64,000 nt of DNA from Microbulbifer taiwanensis (GCF_014904815.1 NZ_JACZFR010000021.1:62001-126000), one strand, 5' to 3'; shown: positions 18,928 to 28,802, numbered from the stretch's first letter. Notes: a model not told the origin generated them from the sequence alone. Made by a program: numbers and translations.

Positions 18928-21102
18928 TTAGAAGCGGTAATTCAGGTTCAGACCGCCGACGCTATCCTCAGGACGCACCAGGATATTGCCGGATAGCTGC
19001 AGTTTCTCGGTGAGATTGAGCCCCACCATGGCACCGACACCGTTCTGGAAGAATCCGGCATTCTGGCTGTCGTAGGCCGCCAGGTAGGCGCTGTTGCCGG
19101 GGATGGATTTGATTCCGACACCCACCTTGGCGACATCGTCGCCGCCGTTGTACTCCATCCAGACTTCACCGAACCAGCGCCAGTCGTCGCCCTCGGGCCC
19201 GTTGTAAAAGAAGCCGGCGCGCAGCCGGTAGTATTCGCGGTCCTGATGGCGCACGCGGAGCCCCAGGGGATCCAGGACTTCGCCATTGCTGCCGATATAG
19301 GTCAGGTCGCGGTCGGTGGACTCGCGGAAACTGTTCACATCCACTTGGGTCCAGGCCGCGGAGACGAAGGGGCCCAGCTGGCACGGCAACGCCGGCACGC
19401 TGTCATAGCCGCCGCGGGCAAAAATACTGGCGGCGCTGCCATCGGTATCACCCTTGATCCACTTCTCGAAACGGTTGCCCAACTCGATGCGTCTGTCGAC
19501 CTCGTGGTAGTCGATCCAGCTATAGGTCGCCCCGCCGTCGACAAACCAGCGTTCGTTGTCCCAGCGCCCCAGGGCGGAGAAATTCCAGTTGCGCGCTTTC
19601 AGCGACAGGCCGCTGGGATCGTAATCGCTGCCGGCGTAGGAGAGGGCCAGGGCCCATTCGAAGTGGTCCGCCGCCGCGAAACTGAAGCCAAATAAGCCAT
19701 CCCAGCCGTAGTCCTCCCGGTTGGGCGCCGGTCCCTGGCCGAAATCGGTGTAACCCAGGGCGCCGCCAAAGAACACCGTGGTAGTCGGGTCGCGAAAGCG
19801 CTGCGCCACCAGGTGGTGGTCGACATTGGTCTGGTGCAGGCGCGTATTCTGGTAACCGAGATCCGCCAGCATGCCGAAGCCAATCGGCGCATTCAGGACG
19901 GAATAATAGTAATCGCCCAGTACCTGCTGCGCGGCCAGGGTCGGGTGTACACCGTCATTGAAATACAGCCGGTCGGCATCGGGCGCACTGCCGGTTTCAC
20001 TGTAGACGGGGTCAGGGTTGGCACAGGCGCCCGCCGCATAACAGGTGGCGGCCTGGTCGATATCGGCAAACCCGAACAGGCCTGGCTTGTCCAGCGCCAG
20101 GGCTGCCATGCCCTCGGTATCCAGTATCAGCACATTGCCAACAAAGTTCAGCTGCACGCGCAGGTCGTTGTTGAACAGCGCCGTACCGGTATTGGCCGCG
20201 CTGACCGCAGCCGCTCCCAGGTCGTTCATCAGTGGCGTATTGCCCACTCGCGGCGCATTGGAGACCACCACATAGCGGGCGCCGGCGTTGCGCAGTTCGC
20301 GCGCGGCAGTGGCGAGAAATGTCGCCGAGCGCTGCATGCTGTCCGGTGAAATGGTGCCGGCGATGGTGCCACCGATAATGTCATTGCCGCCGCCATTCAG
20401 GTAATAGAGGGAATCCCTGGCAACGCCATTCTGCGGCAGGTAGCCCTGGCCTGTGCCAAAGGGCACACCGGTGAGGGTGATATTGTTGTTCGGGTCATCC
20501 ACCAGTGCCTGCAGCGCCGCCGGATCGCCGAAGGCAGCGACCGCCTCCTGGACTTCCGCCGGTGACAGGTAGGGACTCTCGCCGGCGGCGGGATCGCAGA
20601 CGCCGTCGGCGCCGCAGCGCGTCGAGTCCGGCAATATCGTCGTCAGCTCGTTGTGGTCGGCGACGGTGGTATTGGGGAACAGCTGGCGAAAGCGCTGCGG
20701 GCCCACCAAATCCAGCAATACATCGGCGGTGTGATTGCCACCAACGGCCCAGTTACTGCCGTTGGCAAGCACCGAAGACGCTACCTGCTGGAACTGCTGC
20801 TGCGGCGTACCCGCCGCCGGCGCGCAGGGAATGGCGCCGCCAGAAGCAGGGCCCAGGCCGGTACAGGAGGGCACCAGCGGCGTCAGCCCCAGATCCTGTG
20901 CGGTGAAACTGATTGCCGGCTGCTTCGGCAGAACGCCGTCAGGATCGCTGCTGGTAAAAACGCCGGCGTTGCCACTGTCCGACAGGCTGTCACCGAAGAC
21001 GACGATATTGCGATACAGCAGTGAGCTGCTGCCATCGGCGAAGGCGGCGGAAGCGGTGGCGAATGCCACTGCGGCACAGACAGATTTGACGGTAAACCCC
21101 AT
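18928..21102 (-). CDS. GDSL-esterase autotransporter (EstA-like)
   Basis: The protein has 724 residues from the ATG at 21102, which has gga(g) just upstream; in-frame ATGs 15 and 42 bases further up are less likely. Signal peptide: MGFTVKSVCAAVAFATASAA, cleaved near AFA-DG. The SGNH/GDSL hydrolase carries the nucleophile S39 in VVFGDSLSDSGNAG, block III GGNDI and the Asp/His pair in FNDGVHPTLAAQQVLGDYYY. The C-terminal ~270 residues form an autotransporter beta-barrel ending in aromatic phenylalanine (GLNLNYRF). It is likely an outer-membrane esterase facing outward. It has several internal Gly/Asn/Pro-rich insertions compared with a minimal SGNH core. Confidence 0.9.
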   Translation of the reverse strand: MGFTVKSVCAAVAFATASAAFADGSSSLLYRNIVVFGDSLSDSGNAGVFTSSDPDGVLPKQPAISFTAQDLGLTPLVPSCTGLGPASGGAIPCAPAAGTPQQQFQQVASSVLANGSNWAVGGNHTADVLLDLVGPQRFRQLFPNTTVADHNELTTILPDSTRCGADGVCDPAAGESPYLSPAEVQEAVAAFGDPAALQALVDDPNNNITLTGVPFGTGQGYLPQNGVARDSLYYLNGGGNDIIGGTIAGTISPDSMQRSATFLATAARELRNAGARYVVVSNAPRVGNTPLMNDLGAAAVSAANTGTALFNNDLRVQLNFVGNVLILDTEGMAALALDKPGLFGFADIDQAATCYAAGACANPDPVYSETGSAPDADRLYFNDGVHPTLAAQQVLGDYYYSVLNAPIGFGMLADLGYQNTRLHQTNVDHHLVAQRFRDPTTTVFFGGALGYTDFGQGPAPNREDYGWDGLFGFSFAAADHFEWALALSYAGSDYDPSGLSLKARNWNFSALGRWDNERWFVDGGATYSWIDYHEVDRRIELGNRFEKWIKGDTDGSAASIFARGGYDSVPALPCQLGPFVSAAWTQVDVNSFRESTDRDLTYIGSNGEVLDPLGLRVRHQDREYYRLRAGFFYNGPEGDDWRWFGEVWMEYNGGDDVAKVGVGIKSIPGNSAYLAAYDSQNAGFFQNGVGAMVGLNLTEKLQLSGNILVRPEDSVGGLNLNYRF

Positions 21103-21186
21103 TGCGCACTCCATTGCGGTATTGGCCAGGTCGGGATGGGGCAAGTATAGACACGCCTTTTGATAGGAAAGCTCAAGGGAGCGCTA

Positions 21187-21738
21187 TCACTCGATGCGGT
21201 GAGGCTGGTGGTCGAAGCCTATCGGACAGACTTCCAGCGACTCGCTGCCGCCATCCAGCTGATCGATAAAGGGAATCACCACACCGCTGATCACTGCGGC
21301 CAGGGGCGCCCAACTCACAGACAGAATCAGCATCGACTCCCAGGGTGTCCTGCCCCAGTCCGCCGGACCGAAATACACGCTGTTGGTGTAGACAATCGGC
21401 GCCAGTACCAGGCCGGCGGCAAATGCCAACAGTGGCCGCCCGACCAATACAGAGAGGCTGTAGCGCAAGGTGGTGGCGAGCATGGCCCACATGCAGATAA
21501 CCCAGGCCGGCGGCAGGTTGGAGCCGTAATCCAGTACACCGGACGCCATATAGACCCACTCCATGGCGAAGCCGGCGAAAATAAAGAACAGCACCACGAA
21601 TATATCCCGCTGGTCGCGCCAAAGGGCAAAGTGGGACACAAGGATTACAAAGAGCGCGACCAGTGCCATGGCGTTGCCGCCGAGAATGGCGATCCACCAG
21701 CCGCAGAAGTACATCGAGAAATTGAGTACCAGTTTCAT
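21187..21738 (-). CDS. DUF2878 inner-membrane protein
   Basis: The 183-residue protein has five or so hydrophobic helices (MALVALFVILVSHFALW, FVVLFFIFAGFAMEWVYMA, ILSVSWAPLAAVISGVVIPF). The sequence pattern (EWVYMASGVLDYG, LPPAWVICMWAMLATTL) fits DUF2878. No function is known. It follows the photolyase gene on the same strand with an 88-bp gap; such genes often accompany phr and DUF523/DUF1722 genes. Confidence 0.78.
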   Translation of the reverse strand: MKLVLNFSMYFCGWWIAILGGNAMALVALFVILVSHFALWRDQRDIFVVLFFIFAGFAMEWVYMASGVLDYGSNLPPAWVICMWAMLATTLRYSLSVLVGRPLLAFAAGLVLAPIVYTNSVYFGPADWGRTPWESMLILSVSWAPLAAVISGVVIPFIDQLDGGSESLEVCPIGFDHQPHRIE

Positions 21739-21826
21739 GAATCCCGCTCGCTTTATTCTGCCGGGAAAAACCTGTCCCTGAATTCCCCCAAAATATAGAC
21801 CAGCCCAGTACCGCGAGAAGTGTGAC

Positions 21827-23290
21827 CTACTTCAAACCGGAGAAAACGGCGATCGCGTGCTTGCGGCTTTGCGCCACATCACAGATTGGCAAAGGATAGC
21901 CCGCCAGTTGCGGCGGGCAGTGAATGGCATCCCTGTCGAGATGACGTAGCTCCGGCACAAATTGGCGGATGAATTCGCCATCCCTGTCGAACCTTTTCGA
22001 CTGGCTGTAGGGATTGAACACACGGAAATAGGGCACAGCATCGGTGCCGGTGGAGGCCGCCCACTGCCAACCGCCGTTGTTGGCGGCGAGGTCCGCATCC
22101 AGCAGGTGTCGCATAAAGTAGCGCTCGCCCCAACGCCAGTCGATCAACAGGTTCTTGGTCAGGAAGGAGGCCACCACCATGCGCAGGCGATTGTGCATCC
22201 AGCCACAGGTATTCAGCTGGCGCATCGCCGCATCCACTATCGGTACTCCGGTCTGGCCCGCGTACCACTGCCGGAACCTGTCGCGGTCGCTGGACCAGGG
22301 CACCCGGTCGGTCTCCGGCTTGAACGGTTTGTGCATGCTGAGCCGCGGGAAGGCAGCGATCAGGTGCGTGTAAAATTCGCGCCACAGCAGCTCACCCAAC
22401 CAGCAACTGACCCCGTCGTTGCCGCCCACCCAGTGTCCACTGCTTCGCGCCAGCGCCATCTGCACACACTGGCGAACAGAGACGGCACCGCAATTCAGGT
22501 AAGGGGAAAGGTGTGAAGTGGCGTCCAGCCCTGGAAAATCGCGCTGGTCCGCATAGTTTTCGATTTCTCCGCGGAAGGCGCGCAGGCGACGCGCCCCGGC
22601 TTTTTCTCCCGGCGTCCAGCCGTACAGCCTGCCAGCCCCGTCCGGCAATAATCCGTATCCCTGCAGGCGTTCGGGAATTGTCCGCACCAGATTGTTCCCG
22701 CCCTGCACCTGAATCCACTTTGGCCAATCTGCCTCGTCGTTCATTTTCCGCGGTAGCGGCAGTGGCGCAAAGTCGTCGCCACCGCAGCGGGCGATAAACG
22801 CGCGCTTGAACGGGGTGAACACCTTGTAGGCTTCCCCGCCGGCAGTCTTGAGTGCCCCCGGCGGCAACAGGGTGCGGTCGGTGCTGTATTCCACCGGCAC
22901 TCGCAACCCTTTCAACGCGGCGCGTACGGCGGCGTCGCGATGCCGCTCATTGAGGGGATATTCGGCGTTGGCAAAGAGCGCATCGATTTCCAGCTTCCCG
23001 GCTATCTGCACCAGCGCCCGCGGCACCTGCGCAAATGTCTGCAGTTCGAGGAAATAGAGCGGAATATTGTGCGCTGCCAGGCTCTGCTGCAGTTCGCGCA
23101 GACAGGCGAGGCGAAAGGCGACTACCGGCTCACCGTCGTCGTGACTTTGCCAGGTCTGGGGGCAGGTGATATAGATTGCCGCCAGTGCACCGCAGCTTTT
23201 CGCCGCGCGGTAGAGTGCCGTGTTGTCGCGCAGGCGCAGGTCGTTGCGCAACCAGACCAGGCCGCGACGGAAAGGGTGGGTGCGACTCAC
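21827..23290 (-). CDS. phrB: Deoxyribodipyrimidine photolyase (CPD photolyase, class I)
   Basis: The 487-residue enzyme starts at a GTG (23290) with gggag just upstream. The N-terminal antenna-binding Rossmann domain begins GLVWLRNDLRLRDNTALYRA. The C-terminal FAD-binding domain carries WRWGERYFMRHLLDADLAAN and NNGGWQWAASTGTDAVPYFR. It repairs UV-induced cyclobutane pyrimidine dimers with blue light. It lies 62 bp downstream of the DUF523/DUF1722 gene on the same strand, a common co-regulated pair. Confidence 0.95.
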   Translation of the reverse strand: MSRTHPFRRGLVWLRNDLRLRDNTALYRAAKSCGALAAIYITCPQTWQSHDDGEPVVAFRLACLRELQQSLAAHNIPLYFLELQTFAQVPRALVQIAGKLEIDALFANAEYPLNERHRDAAVRAALKGLRVPVEYSTDRTLLPPGALKTAGGEAYKVFTPFKRAFIARCGGDDFAPLPLPRKMNDEADWPKWIQVQGGNNLVRTIPERLQGYGLLPDGAGRLYGWTPGEKAGARRLRAFRGEIENYADQRDFPGLDATSHLSPYLNCGAVSVRQCVQMALARSSGHWVGGNDGVSCWLGELLWREFYTHLIAAFPRLSMHKPFKPETDRVPWSSDRDRFRQWYAGQTGVPIVDAAMRQLNTCGWMHNRLRMVVASFLTKNLLIDWRWGERYFMRHLLDADLAANNGGWQWAASTGTDAVPYFRVFNPYSQSKRFDRDGEFIRQFVPELRHLDRDAIHCPPQLAGYPLPICDVAQSRKHAIAVFSGLK

Positions 23291-23352
23291 TGTAAAGGCT
23301 CCCGCCGTTGCAGCAAGATCCGGCTCGTCGACTTCGGCTTATCCACGCTTCC

Positions 23353-24315
23353 TCAACGAAAATCACACAGGCCCAGCTCTGCCGGTTCGGCAGCGAGCAG
23401 CACCTGGCTGTGGATAAACGGGTTCGGGCTGCGGGGCAGATAGTGACGCAACATGGTCAGCACGGCGGACAATGGCTTCAATCCGCGCTGGAAATCTGCA
23501 ATCAACTGAGTCAGCTCCGCCCTCTCCTCTTTATTCAGGAACTCATTCAGGTGCCCCTGGCTATGCATCAGGGCGTTGGTCCTGTCCTCCCGGCTCGCGG
23601 TATGGGCGAGAATCTCCATGATTCTGCCCCGCACCTCACAGGCGAACTGTTGCGGCTCGCACTGGCCGGCGTCCGCGAGCAGCCGTCCCAAATCGCGGGT
23701 CAGGGGCTGGCTGTGGGCAAGCAGCAGGTACTTGTAGGCGGTGTAAAACTCGATGACCCGCGCCGGGCGAGGATCGGGATCCACATAGCGATACCAGGCG
23801 TCGTAGGCGAAGACACGGGTGAGGAAATTTTCGCGAATATCACTGGCATTCAGCCGCCCCACCTCTTCGATGGGAAGGTGTGGAAAATGCTCGCGCAGGC
23901 GGGCGGCAAACAGGCCGGCTCCGTGAGCCAGAGGCATCGAGCCGTCCGCCTTGTAGTGGGGCACTGTGCGCACCCCGCAGCTGGGCGACTTCTGCATCAG
24001 GATAAAACCGCGCAACTGCGCCGCTTTCGGCACCAGCCTGTCCGCGTAGCCCTCGAGGGCCTCGGTCACATCAATACCCGGATCGTCGCGCCCCACGGCG
24101 CGCAGCCGGTCGCTGGCGACCAGGCGAATTGGCGGTCGCGGCACGCCGAGTCCTATGGCGACTTCGGGGCAGAAGGGCTGTAACTCCAGACATTGACTGA
24201 GCAGTTGGGTGCAGACTTTGCTCAGTTTATGTCCACCGTCATAGCGCACCGGGTCACCCAGGGCGCACTGGCTGATTCCAACAGGGATTTTCTCTGTCAG
24301 CAGTTGGATATGCAT
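23353..24315 (-). CDS. DUF523 and DUF1722 (YbgA-like) protein
   Basis: From the ATG at 24315 the protein has 320 residues. The N-terminal DUF523 half carries conserved cysteines in GISQCALGDPVRYDGGHK, CPEVAIGLGVPRPPIRLV and LMQKSPSCGV. The C-terminal half is DUF1722 (HSQGHLNEFLNKEERAELTQ), the YbgA domain. In-frame codons up to 24405 exist but would overlap the divergent dehydrogenase leader. The family is repeatedly found next to photolyase genes; the biochemical role is unknown. Confidence 0.88.
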   Translation of the reverse strand: MHIQLLTEKIPVGISQCALGDPVRYDGGHKLSKVCTQLLSQCLELQPFCPEVAIGLGVPRPPIRLVASDRLRAVGRDDPGIDVTEALEGYADRLVPKAAQLRGFILMQKSPSCGVRTVPHYKADGSMPLAHGAGLFAARLREHFPHLPIEEVGRLNASDIRENFLTRVFAYDAWYRYVDPDPRPARVIEFYTAYKYLLLAHSQPLTRDLGRLLADAGQCEPQQFACEVRGRIMEILAHTASREDRTNALMHSQGHLNEFLNKEERAELTQLIADFQRGLKPLSAVLTMLRHYLPRSPNPFIHSQVLLAAEPAELGLCDFR

Positions 24316-24479
24316 TTCTGTGTTAAAAGTCGGGCCTGGTGCACAATGTTTATAGCCTGCCGCCATATACGGGACAAGGTTTGACAGCGAGATGGTCCGG
24401 CCCACTGCACTTGCGGCTTGCGCAAACAGGTGCCACGGCTACAATGCCAGACCCTCCCGAGAGCGATGGATTTAGCCCC

Positions 24480-27400
24480 ATGATTCCAGCACTGCGCGAA
24501 GTCGACGAGGTACAGGCGCTCTACCTGCAGTTTCTACAGGCTCTGGCGGACGCCGGATTTCGCGGCGATTTGAGCCCCAGCTACGCCAGCCGCACCGTGC
24601 TGGCCACGGACAACTCCATCTACCAGGTACTGCCCCAGGCGGTGGTCTACCCGCGAGACACCCGCGACCTGCAGCTTCTGGCCGAACTGGCGGAGCGCGA
24701 GGACTTCCATCGGGTAGCGCTCTCCCCCCGCGGCGGCGGTACCGGTACCAACGGCCAGTCCCTGACCGACGGCCTGGTGGTGGATATCTCCCGCCATATG
24801 AACCGCATCCTCGAAATCAATGCCGGGGAGCGCTGGGTGCGGGTGCAGGCGGGGGTGGTCAAGGACCAGCTGAACGCGGCCCTGAAACCTCATGGCCTCT
24901 TCTTCGCGCCGGAGCTGTCCACCAGCAACCGCGCCACCATCGGCGGCATGATCAACACCGACGCCTCCGGCCAGGGTTCCTGTGTCTACGGCAAGACCCG
25001 CGACCATGTGCTGCAACTGTCGACAGTGCTGCTGGGCGGCGAGCTGTGGCAATCCGCACCAGTCGATAATGAACAGCTGCAGGAAATCAGCGGGCGCGAC
25101 GACCGCGCCGGCAGGGTACACCGGGTCTGCGACGAGATAGCGCGCGACAAAGCGACGCTGATCGAGCAGAGATTCCCCAAGCTGAACCGCTGCCTGACCG
25201 GCTACGACCTGGCCCACCTGCGCCGGGGCGAGCAATTCAACCTGAACAGCGTGCTCTGCGGCTCCGAGGGCACCCTCGGCTTTATCGCCGAGGCCAAACT
25301 GAACCTGCTGCCGATCCCGAAGTGCGCGGCGCTGGTCAACCTGAAATACGACCACTTCCAGGATGCCCTGCGCGACGCCGCGGACCTGATGCGCGGCGGC
25401 CCCATGTCTATCGAGACGGTGGACAGCCGGGTATTGCAGCTGGCGATGGAAGATATCGTCTGGCACAGCGTCAGCGAGTTTTTCCCCGATGACGATCGCC
25501 CGGTCAAGGGCATCAACCTGGCGGAATTCACCGCCGATTCGGACGCGGAGCTGGATGAGGCACTGCAGAAATTTACCGCGCATATCGACGCCCTGACAGG
25601 CCAAGCCGGTAAGAGCTTCGGCTACACCATCGCCCGCGGCCACGCCGAGGTGAACCGTATCTGGGGTATGCGCAAGCGCGCCGTGGGCCTGCTCGGCAAT
25701 GTGCAGGGGGAGAAGCGCCCCATCCCGTTTGTCGAGGACACGGCGGTGCCGCCGGAAAACCTGGCGGACTTTATCGCCGAGTTCCGCGCGGTGCTCGATG
25801 ACGCCGGCCTCAGCTACGGCATGTTCGGCCATGTGGACGCCGGCGTACTGCACGTGCGCCCGGCCATCGATATGAAGGATCCCGAACAGGCGGCGCAAAT
25901 ACGCCCCATTACCGACAAGGTGGTGGCGCTGACGCAGAAATACAAAGGCCTGCTGTGGGGCGAGCACGGCAAGGGCGTGCGCTCGGAATACGCACCGGAA
26001 TTCTTCGGCGAACTCTACCCGGAGCTGCAGAAGATCAAGGCCGCCTTCGACCCGCGCAACCAGCTGAACCCGGGCAAGATCGCCACGCCCAGCCGCGCCT
26101 CCACCCTGCTGAAGATCGACGAGGTCGGCACCCGCGGCGACCTGGACCGGCAGATTCCGGTGCAGGTCTGGGACGGCTATGAGGAGGGGGTCCACTGCAA
26201 TGGCAACGGCGCCTGCTTCAACTGGAATCCGGACGACGCCATGTGCCCGTCCTACAAGGCCACCCGCGAGCGCATCCACTCCCCCAAGGGGCGCGCCTCG
26301 CTGATGCGCGAGTGGCTGCGGCTGTTGAGCCAGCGCAATGTGGACGCGGTGGAGACAGCACGCAAGGTGCGCGAGCAGTCCTTCTTTGTCGGCCTGCCAC
26401 GGCGCATCGTCAACTCACTGGCCAAGGCCCGCGGTGAATATGATTTCAACCATGAAGTGAATGAAGCCATGCAGGGCTGCCTCGGCTGCAAGTCCTGCGT
26501 GGGCCAGTGCCCGGTCAAGGTCGATGTGCCGGAATTCCGCAGCAAGTTTCTCGAGCTCTACTACAGCCGCTACCTGCGTCCACTGAAGGACTATTTCGTC
26601 GGCAGCCTCGAGTTCGTCATGCCGCATCTGGCCAGGCTGCCGCAGCTGTACAACTTGCCCCTGGGCCTGAAGCCGGTGCGCTGGTTGCTGGAACGCGGCC
26701 TGGGGCTGGCGGACAGCCCGCTGCTGGCCCGGAAAACGCTGCGCGCGACCATGGAAGAGCTGGGCGTGCCCTACGCCAGCCCCGCCTGCCTGGCGGCCCT
26801 GGGACCGGAACAGCGCAACCGCGCGGTGATCATAGTGCAGGACGCCTTCACCAGCTATTTCGACGCCGGCGTGGTCGGCGACACCCTGCGCCTGCTGAAG
26901 CAGCTGGACTTTGTCCCGCTGGTGGCGCCCTTCAGGGCCAACGGCAAGCCGCTGCATGTGCACGGCTTCCTGCGCCAGTTCCGGCGCGTGGCCCAGGGCA
27001 ACAGCGACATGCTGAACGAGCTGGCCGCCAGCGGCGTGCCGCTGGTGGGAGTGGACCCTTCCATGACCCTGACCTACCGCGCCGAATACCGGAAACTGCT
27101 CGGCGAAGGCGCGCCCAGGGTACAGCTGCTGCAGGAGTGGCTGGCCGGGCAACTGGAGCAGCTGCAACAGCAGCGCCCGCGCCTGAACCCCGCCCGCTTC
27201 CAGCTGTTGCCCCACTGCAGCGAGCAGACCAACGCCACCGCGTCCCTGCGCGACTGGCAGAGCATCTTCGAGGCCCTGGGCCTGGAGCTGCACACCGAGA
27301 GCCTCGGCTGCTGCGGCATGGCCGGTACCTACGGCCACGAAACCGCGCACAAAGAGACGTCCCGCACCATCTTCCAGCAATCCTGGGCACCGCACCTCTC

Positions 27401-27548
27401 TCGAAACAGTGGCCGGGATAAAGCCGACGGAGACGGCAATCTGCTGGCCAGCGGCTACTCCTGCCGCTGTCAGACAAAACGCTTTGCAGGTGTGACTCTG
27501 CGCCATCCATTGCAGGGAGTGCTGGCGCAACTGCGGGTTGAGGGGTGA
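24480..27548 (+). CDS. ydiJ: YdiJ-type FAD-linked oxidase / Fe-S dehydrogenase (D-2-hydroxyacid oxidising)
   Basis: The 1022-residue protein aligns from memory with E. coli YdiJ (1018) from its first residues (MIPALREVDEVQALYLQFLQ). It is a three-part fusion. An FAD-binding_4 domain (TDNSIYQVLPQAVVYP ... LSPRGGGTGTNGQSLTDG) and a FAD-oxidase C domain (GMFGHVDAGVLHVRPAIDM) make the first half. A ferredoxin-like part carries cysteine clusters (CLGCKSCVGQCPVKVDVPEF). A GlpC/CCG-like C-terminus follows (ESLGCCGMAGTYGHE). The family oxidises D-2-hydroxyacids; D-2-hydroxyglutarate has been proposed for E. coli. An ATG at 24444 is an alternative start. It is divergent from the DUF523/DUF1722 gene. 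Confidence 0.93.
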   Translation: MIPALREVDEVQALYLQFLQALADAGFRGDLSPSYASRTVLATDNSIYQVLPQAVVYPRDTRDLQLLAELAEREDFHRVALSPRGGGTGTNGQSLTDGLVVDISRHMNRILEINAGERWVRVQAGVVKDQLNAALKPHGLFFAPELSTSNRATIGGMINTDASGQGSCVYGKTRDHVLQLSTVLLGGELWQSAPVDNEQLQEISGRDDRAGRVHRVCDEIARDKATLIEQRFPKLNRCLTGYDLAHLRRGEQFNLNSVLCGSEGTLGFIAEAKLNLLPIPKCAALVNLKYDHFQDALRDAADLMRGGPMSIETVDSRVLQLAMEDIVWHSVSEFFPDDDRPVKGINLAEFTADSDAELDEALQKFTAHIDALTGQAGKSFGYTIARGHAEVNRIWGMRKRAVGLLGNVQGEKRPIPFVEDTAVPPENLADFIAEFRAVLDDAGLSYGMFGHVDAGVLHVRPAIDMKDPEQAAQIRPITDKVVALTQKYKGLLWGEHGKGVRSEYAPEFFGELYPELQKIKAAFDPRNQLNPGKIATPSRASTLLKIDEVGTRGDLDRQIPVQVWDGYEEGVHCNGNGACFNWNPDDAMCPSYKATRERIHSPKGRASLMREWLRLLSQRNVDAVETARKVREQSFFVGLPRRIVNSLAKARGEYDFNHEVNEAMQGCLGCKSCVGQCPVKVDVPEFRSKFLELYYSRYLRPLKDYFVGSLEFVMPHLARLPQLYNLPLGLKPVRWLLERGLGLADSPLLARKTLRATMEELGVPYASPACLAALGPEQRNRAVIIVQDAFTSYFDAGVVGDTLRLLKQLDFVPLVAPFRANGKPLHVHGFLRQFRRVAQGNSDMLNELAASGVPLVGVDPSMTLTYRAEYRKLLGEGAPRVQLLQEWLAGQLEQLQQQRPRLNPARFQLLPHCSEQTNATASLRDWQSIFEALGLELHTESLGCCGMAGTYGHETAHKETSRTIFQQSWAPHLSRNSGRDKADGDGNLLASGYSCRCQTKRFAGVTLRHPLQGVLAQLRVEG

Positions 27549-27570
27549 TACTGGGAGTTACCGGGACTTC

Positions 27571-27624
27571 GTAGGGTGCGCCGTGCGCACCATTGCGACC
27601 AACGGTGCGCACGGCGCACCCTAC
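27571..27624. repeat. 21-bp perfect inverted pair, GTAGGGTGCGCC family (copy 1)
   Basis: The arms at 27571-27591 (gtagggtgcgccgtgcgcac...) and 27604-27624 are perfectly complementary over 21 bases around a 12-base loop. The repeat sits 20 bases upstream of the TPR gene start, so it would also form a stable hairpin in its leader. A variant copy lies at 54031-54110. Confidence 0.85.
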
Positions 27625-27644
27625 CTTAACCACAGGAAGGGCCG

Positions 27645-28322
27645 ATGTACCAAAGCCTGACCAGACTGCTGCTTCTTACCACGCTGATTGCGCCGGGCCC
27701 CGCTTTCGCCGAGCCGGCGCCGCAACAGCTGGTCACCGAGGCCGAGGAGCGCGCCCTCGCAGGCGATTTCGACGCCGCACTGCCCCTCTACGAGAAAGCC
27801 ATTTCCGCCCTGGCGCCCAAACCCGGGCAGCAGCAGGCCCTGCGCTATCGCTATGGCATGGTGTTGAACGCCCTCGGCGCGCGGGCGCGGCCGGAGCTCT
27901 ACCCGCTGGCGCGGGCCCAGTTCGAATCGGTGCTGGACTACCTGGACGGCGGCGCCTCCCTCGAACATTCGGCCGCGCGGGTGCGCTCGGCGCTGGCGCA
28001 CACCTACCACCAGCAGTCCGCCAGCGAAGAGGACCCGGTCCAGAAGGCCCACTTGCTGCGCACCGCCTACCTGCTCTACAGCGGCGCAGCCCGCGACCTG
28101 GCCCGACAGCGCGAGTGGCACAACCTGGCCATCACCTATTTCAACCTCGGTCAGGTGTGCGAATGGCAGGGCAATCTGGAGGAAGCCATCGACTGGGTGG
28201 AGAAGGCCGTCGAGCTGGATGCCCGCCACGGCTTTGCCGACCTCGAAGAGGACCGCGACTATCTGCTGGGGCTGCGCCGCCAGGTCAATCCCCCCGCCCG
28301 GGCCAGCACCACATCCCTCTGA
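27645..28322 (+). CDS. Secreted TPR-repeat protein
   Basis: The 225-residue protein has a signal peptide (YQSLTRLLLLTTLIAPGPAFA). Helical repeats of TPR type follow (AEERALAGDFDAALPLYEKA; AITYFNLGQVCEWQGNLEEA). It starts at the ATG after aggaagg. It is probably a periplasmic adaptor, and nothing indicates its partner. It follows ydiJ by 96 bp with the inverted pair between them. Confidence 0.75.
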   Translation: MYQSLTRLLLLTTLIAPGPAFAEPAPQQLVTEAEERALAGDFDAALPLYEKAISALAPKPGQQQALRYRYGMVLNALGARARPELYPLARAQFESVLDYLDGGASLEHSAARVRSALAHTYHQQSASEEDPVQKAHLLRTAYLLYSGAARDLARQREWHNLAITYFNLGQVCEWQGNLEEAIDWVEKAVELDARHGFADLEEDRDYLLGLRRQVNPPARASTTSL

Positions 28323-28705
28323 CCCGGATATCCGTCCTACTGACACAGGATATCCACTCTCCCGGGATGCGATATCTCCCCCATAAGCGCCATTTCACGC
28401 CGAAACCCACTTTTCGGACCATCGGTCACAAATAATTGAAGAGAAACTTTTTACTTTCCTGTCCCGGGTTAGGAGCAGTTTCCCGGATAGGAATTGCATC
28501 ACCATTAGAATGACATCGCTGTCACCCAGTACCTGAGCAAAGAAATCAATTACTCAGTGTTCCCGGCGGCCCCCGTGCACCCGTTTGCAAAAATTCCAAT
28601 TGCAGGCACTTCATTCCATTTGCAAGCAGATCTTTGGCACAGGTGGCTAGGCACAGAAGAAAACCAGCCAATGCGTACGGCTTCCTATCGATTGAGCAGA
28701 AAAAG

Positions 28706-28733
28706 TTGATCAGGGTTCACCGGCCTGTAATAT
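28706..28733 (+). promoter_or_regulatory. Candidate sigma-70 promoter of the 3D-domain gene
   Basis: ttgatc (28706-28711) and taatat (28728-28733) are separated by 16 bases, each matching four of six consensus positions. The predicted transcript would begin near 28740, about 115 bases upstream of the ATG. Confidence 0.4.
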
Positions 28734-28741
28734 AGCGACCA

Positions 28742-28760
28742 CTGATTAAATATTAATCAG
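28742..28760. promoter_or_regulatory. Perfect AT-rich dyad (possible operator)
   Basis: ctgattaa (28742-28749) and ttaatcag (28753-28760) are perfectly inverted around three bases. The dyad sits right after the candidate -10 box, where a repressor could block initiation. Confidence 0.4.
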
Positions 28761-28802
28761 TTATTCCCGAAGGCACTTACTGCAAGCACTTTTGGGAAAT
28801 TT

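Noticed and set aside
24534..26279. A 581-codon open frame opposite the YdiJ-type gene
   Set aside because: It is a shadow of the FAD-domain coding strand, with no motif.
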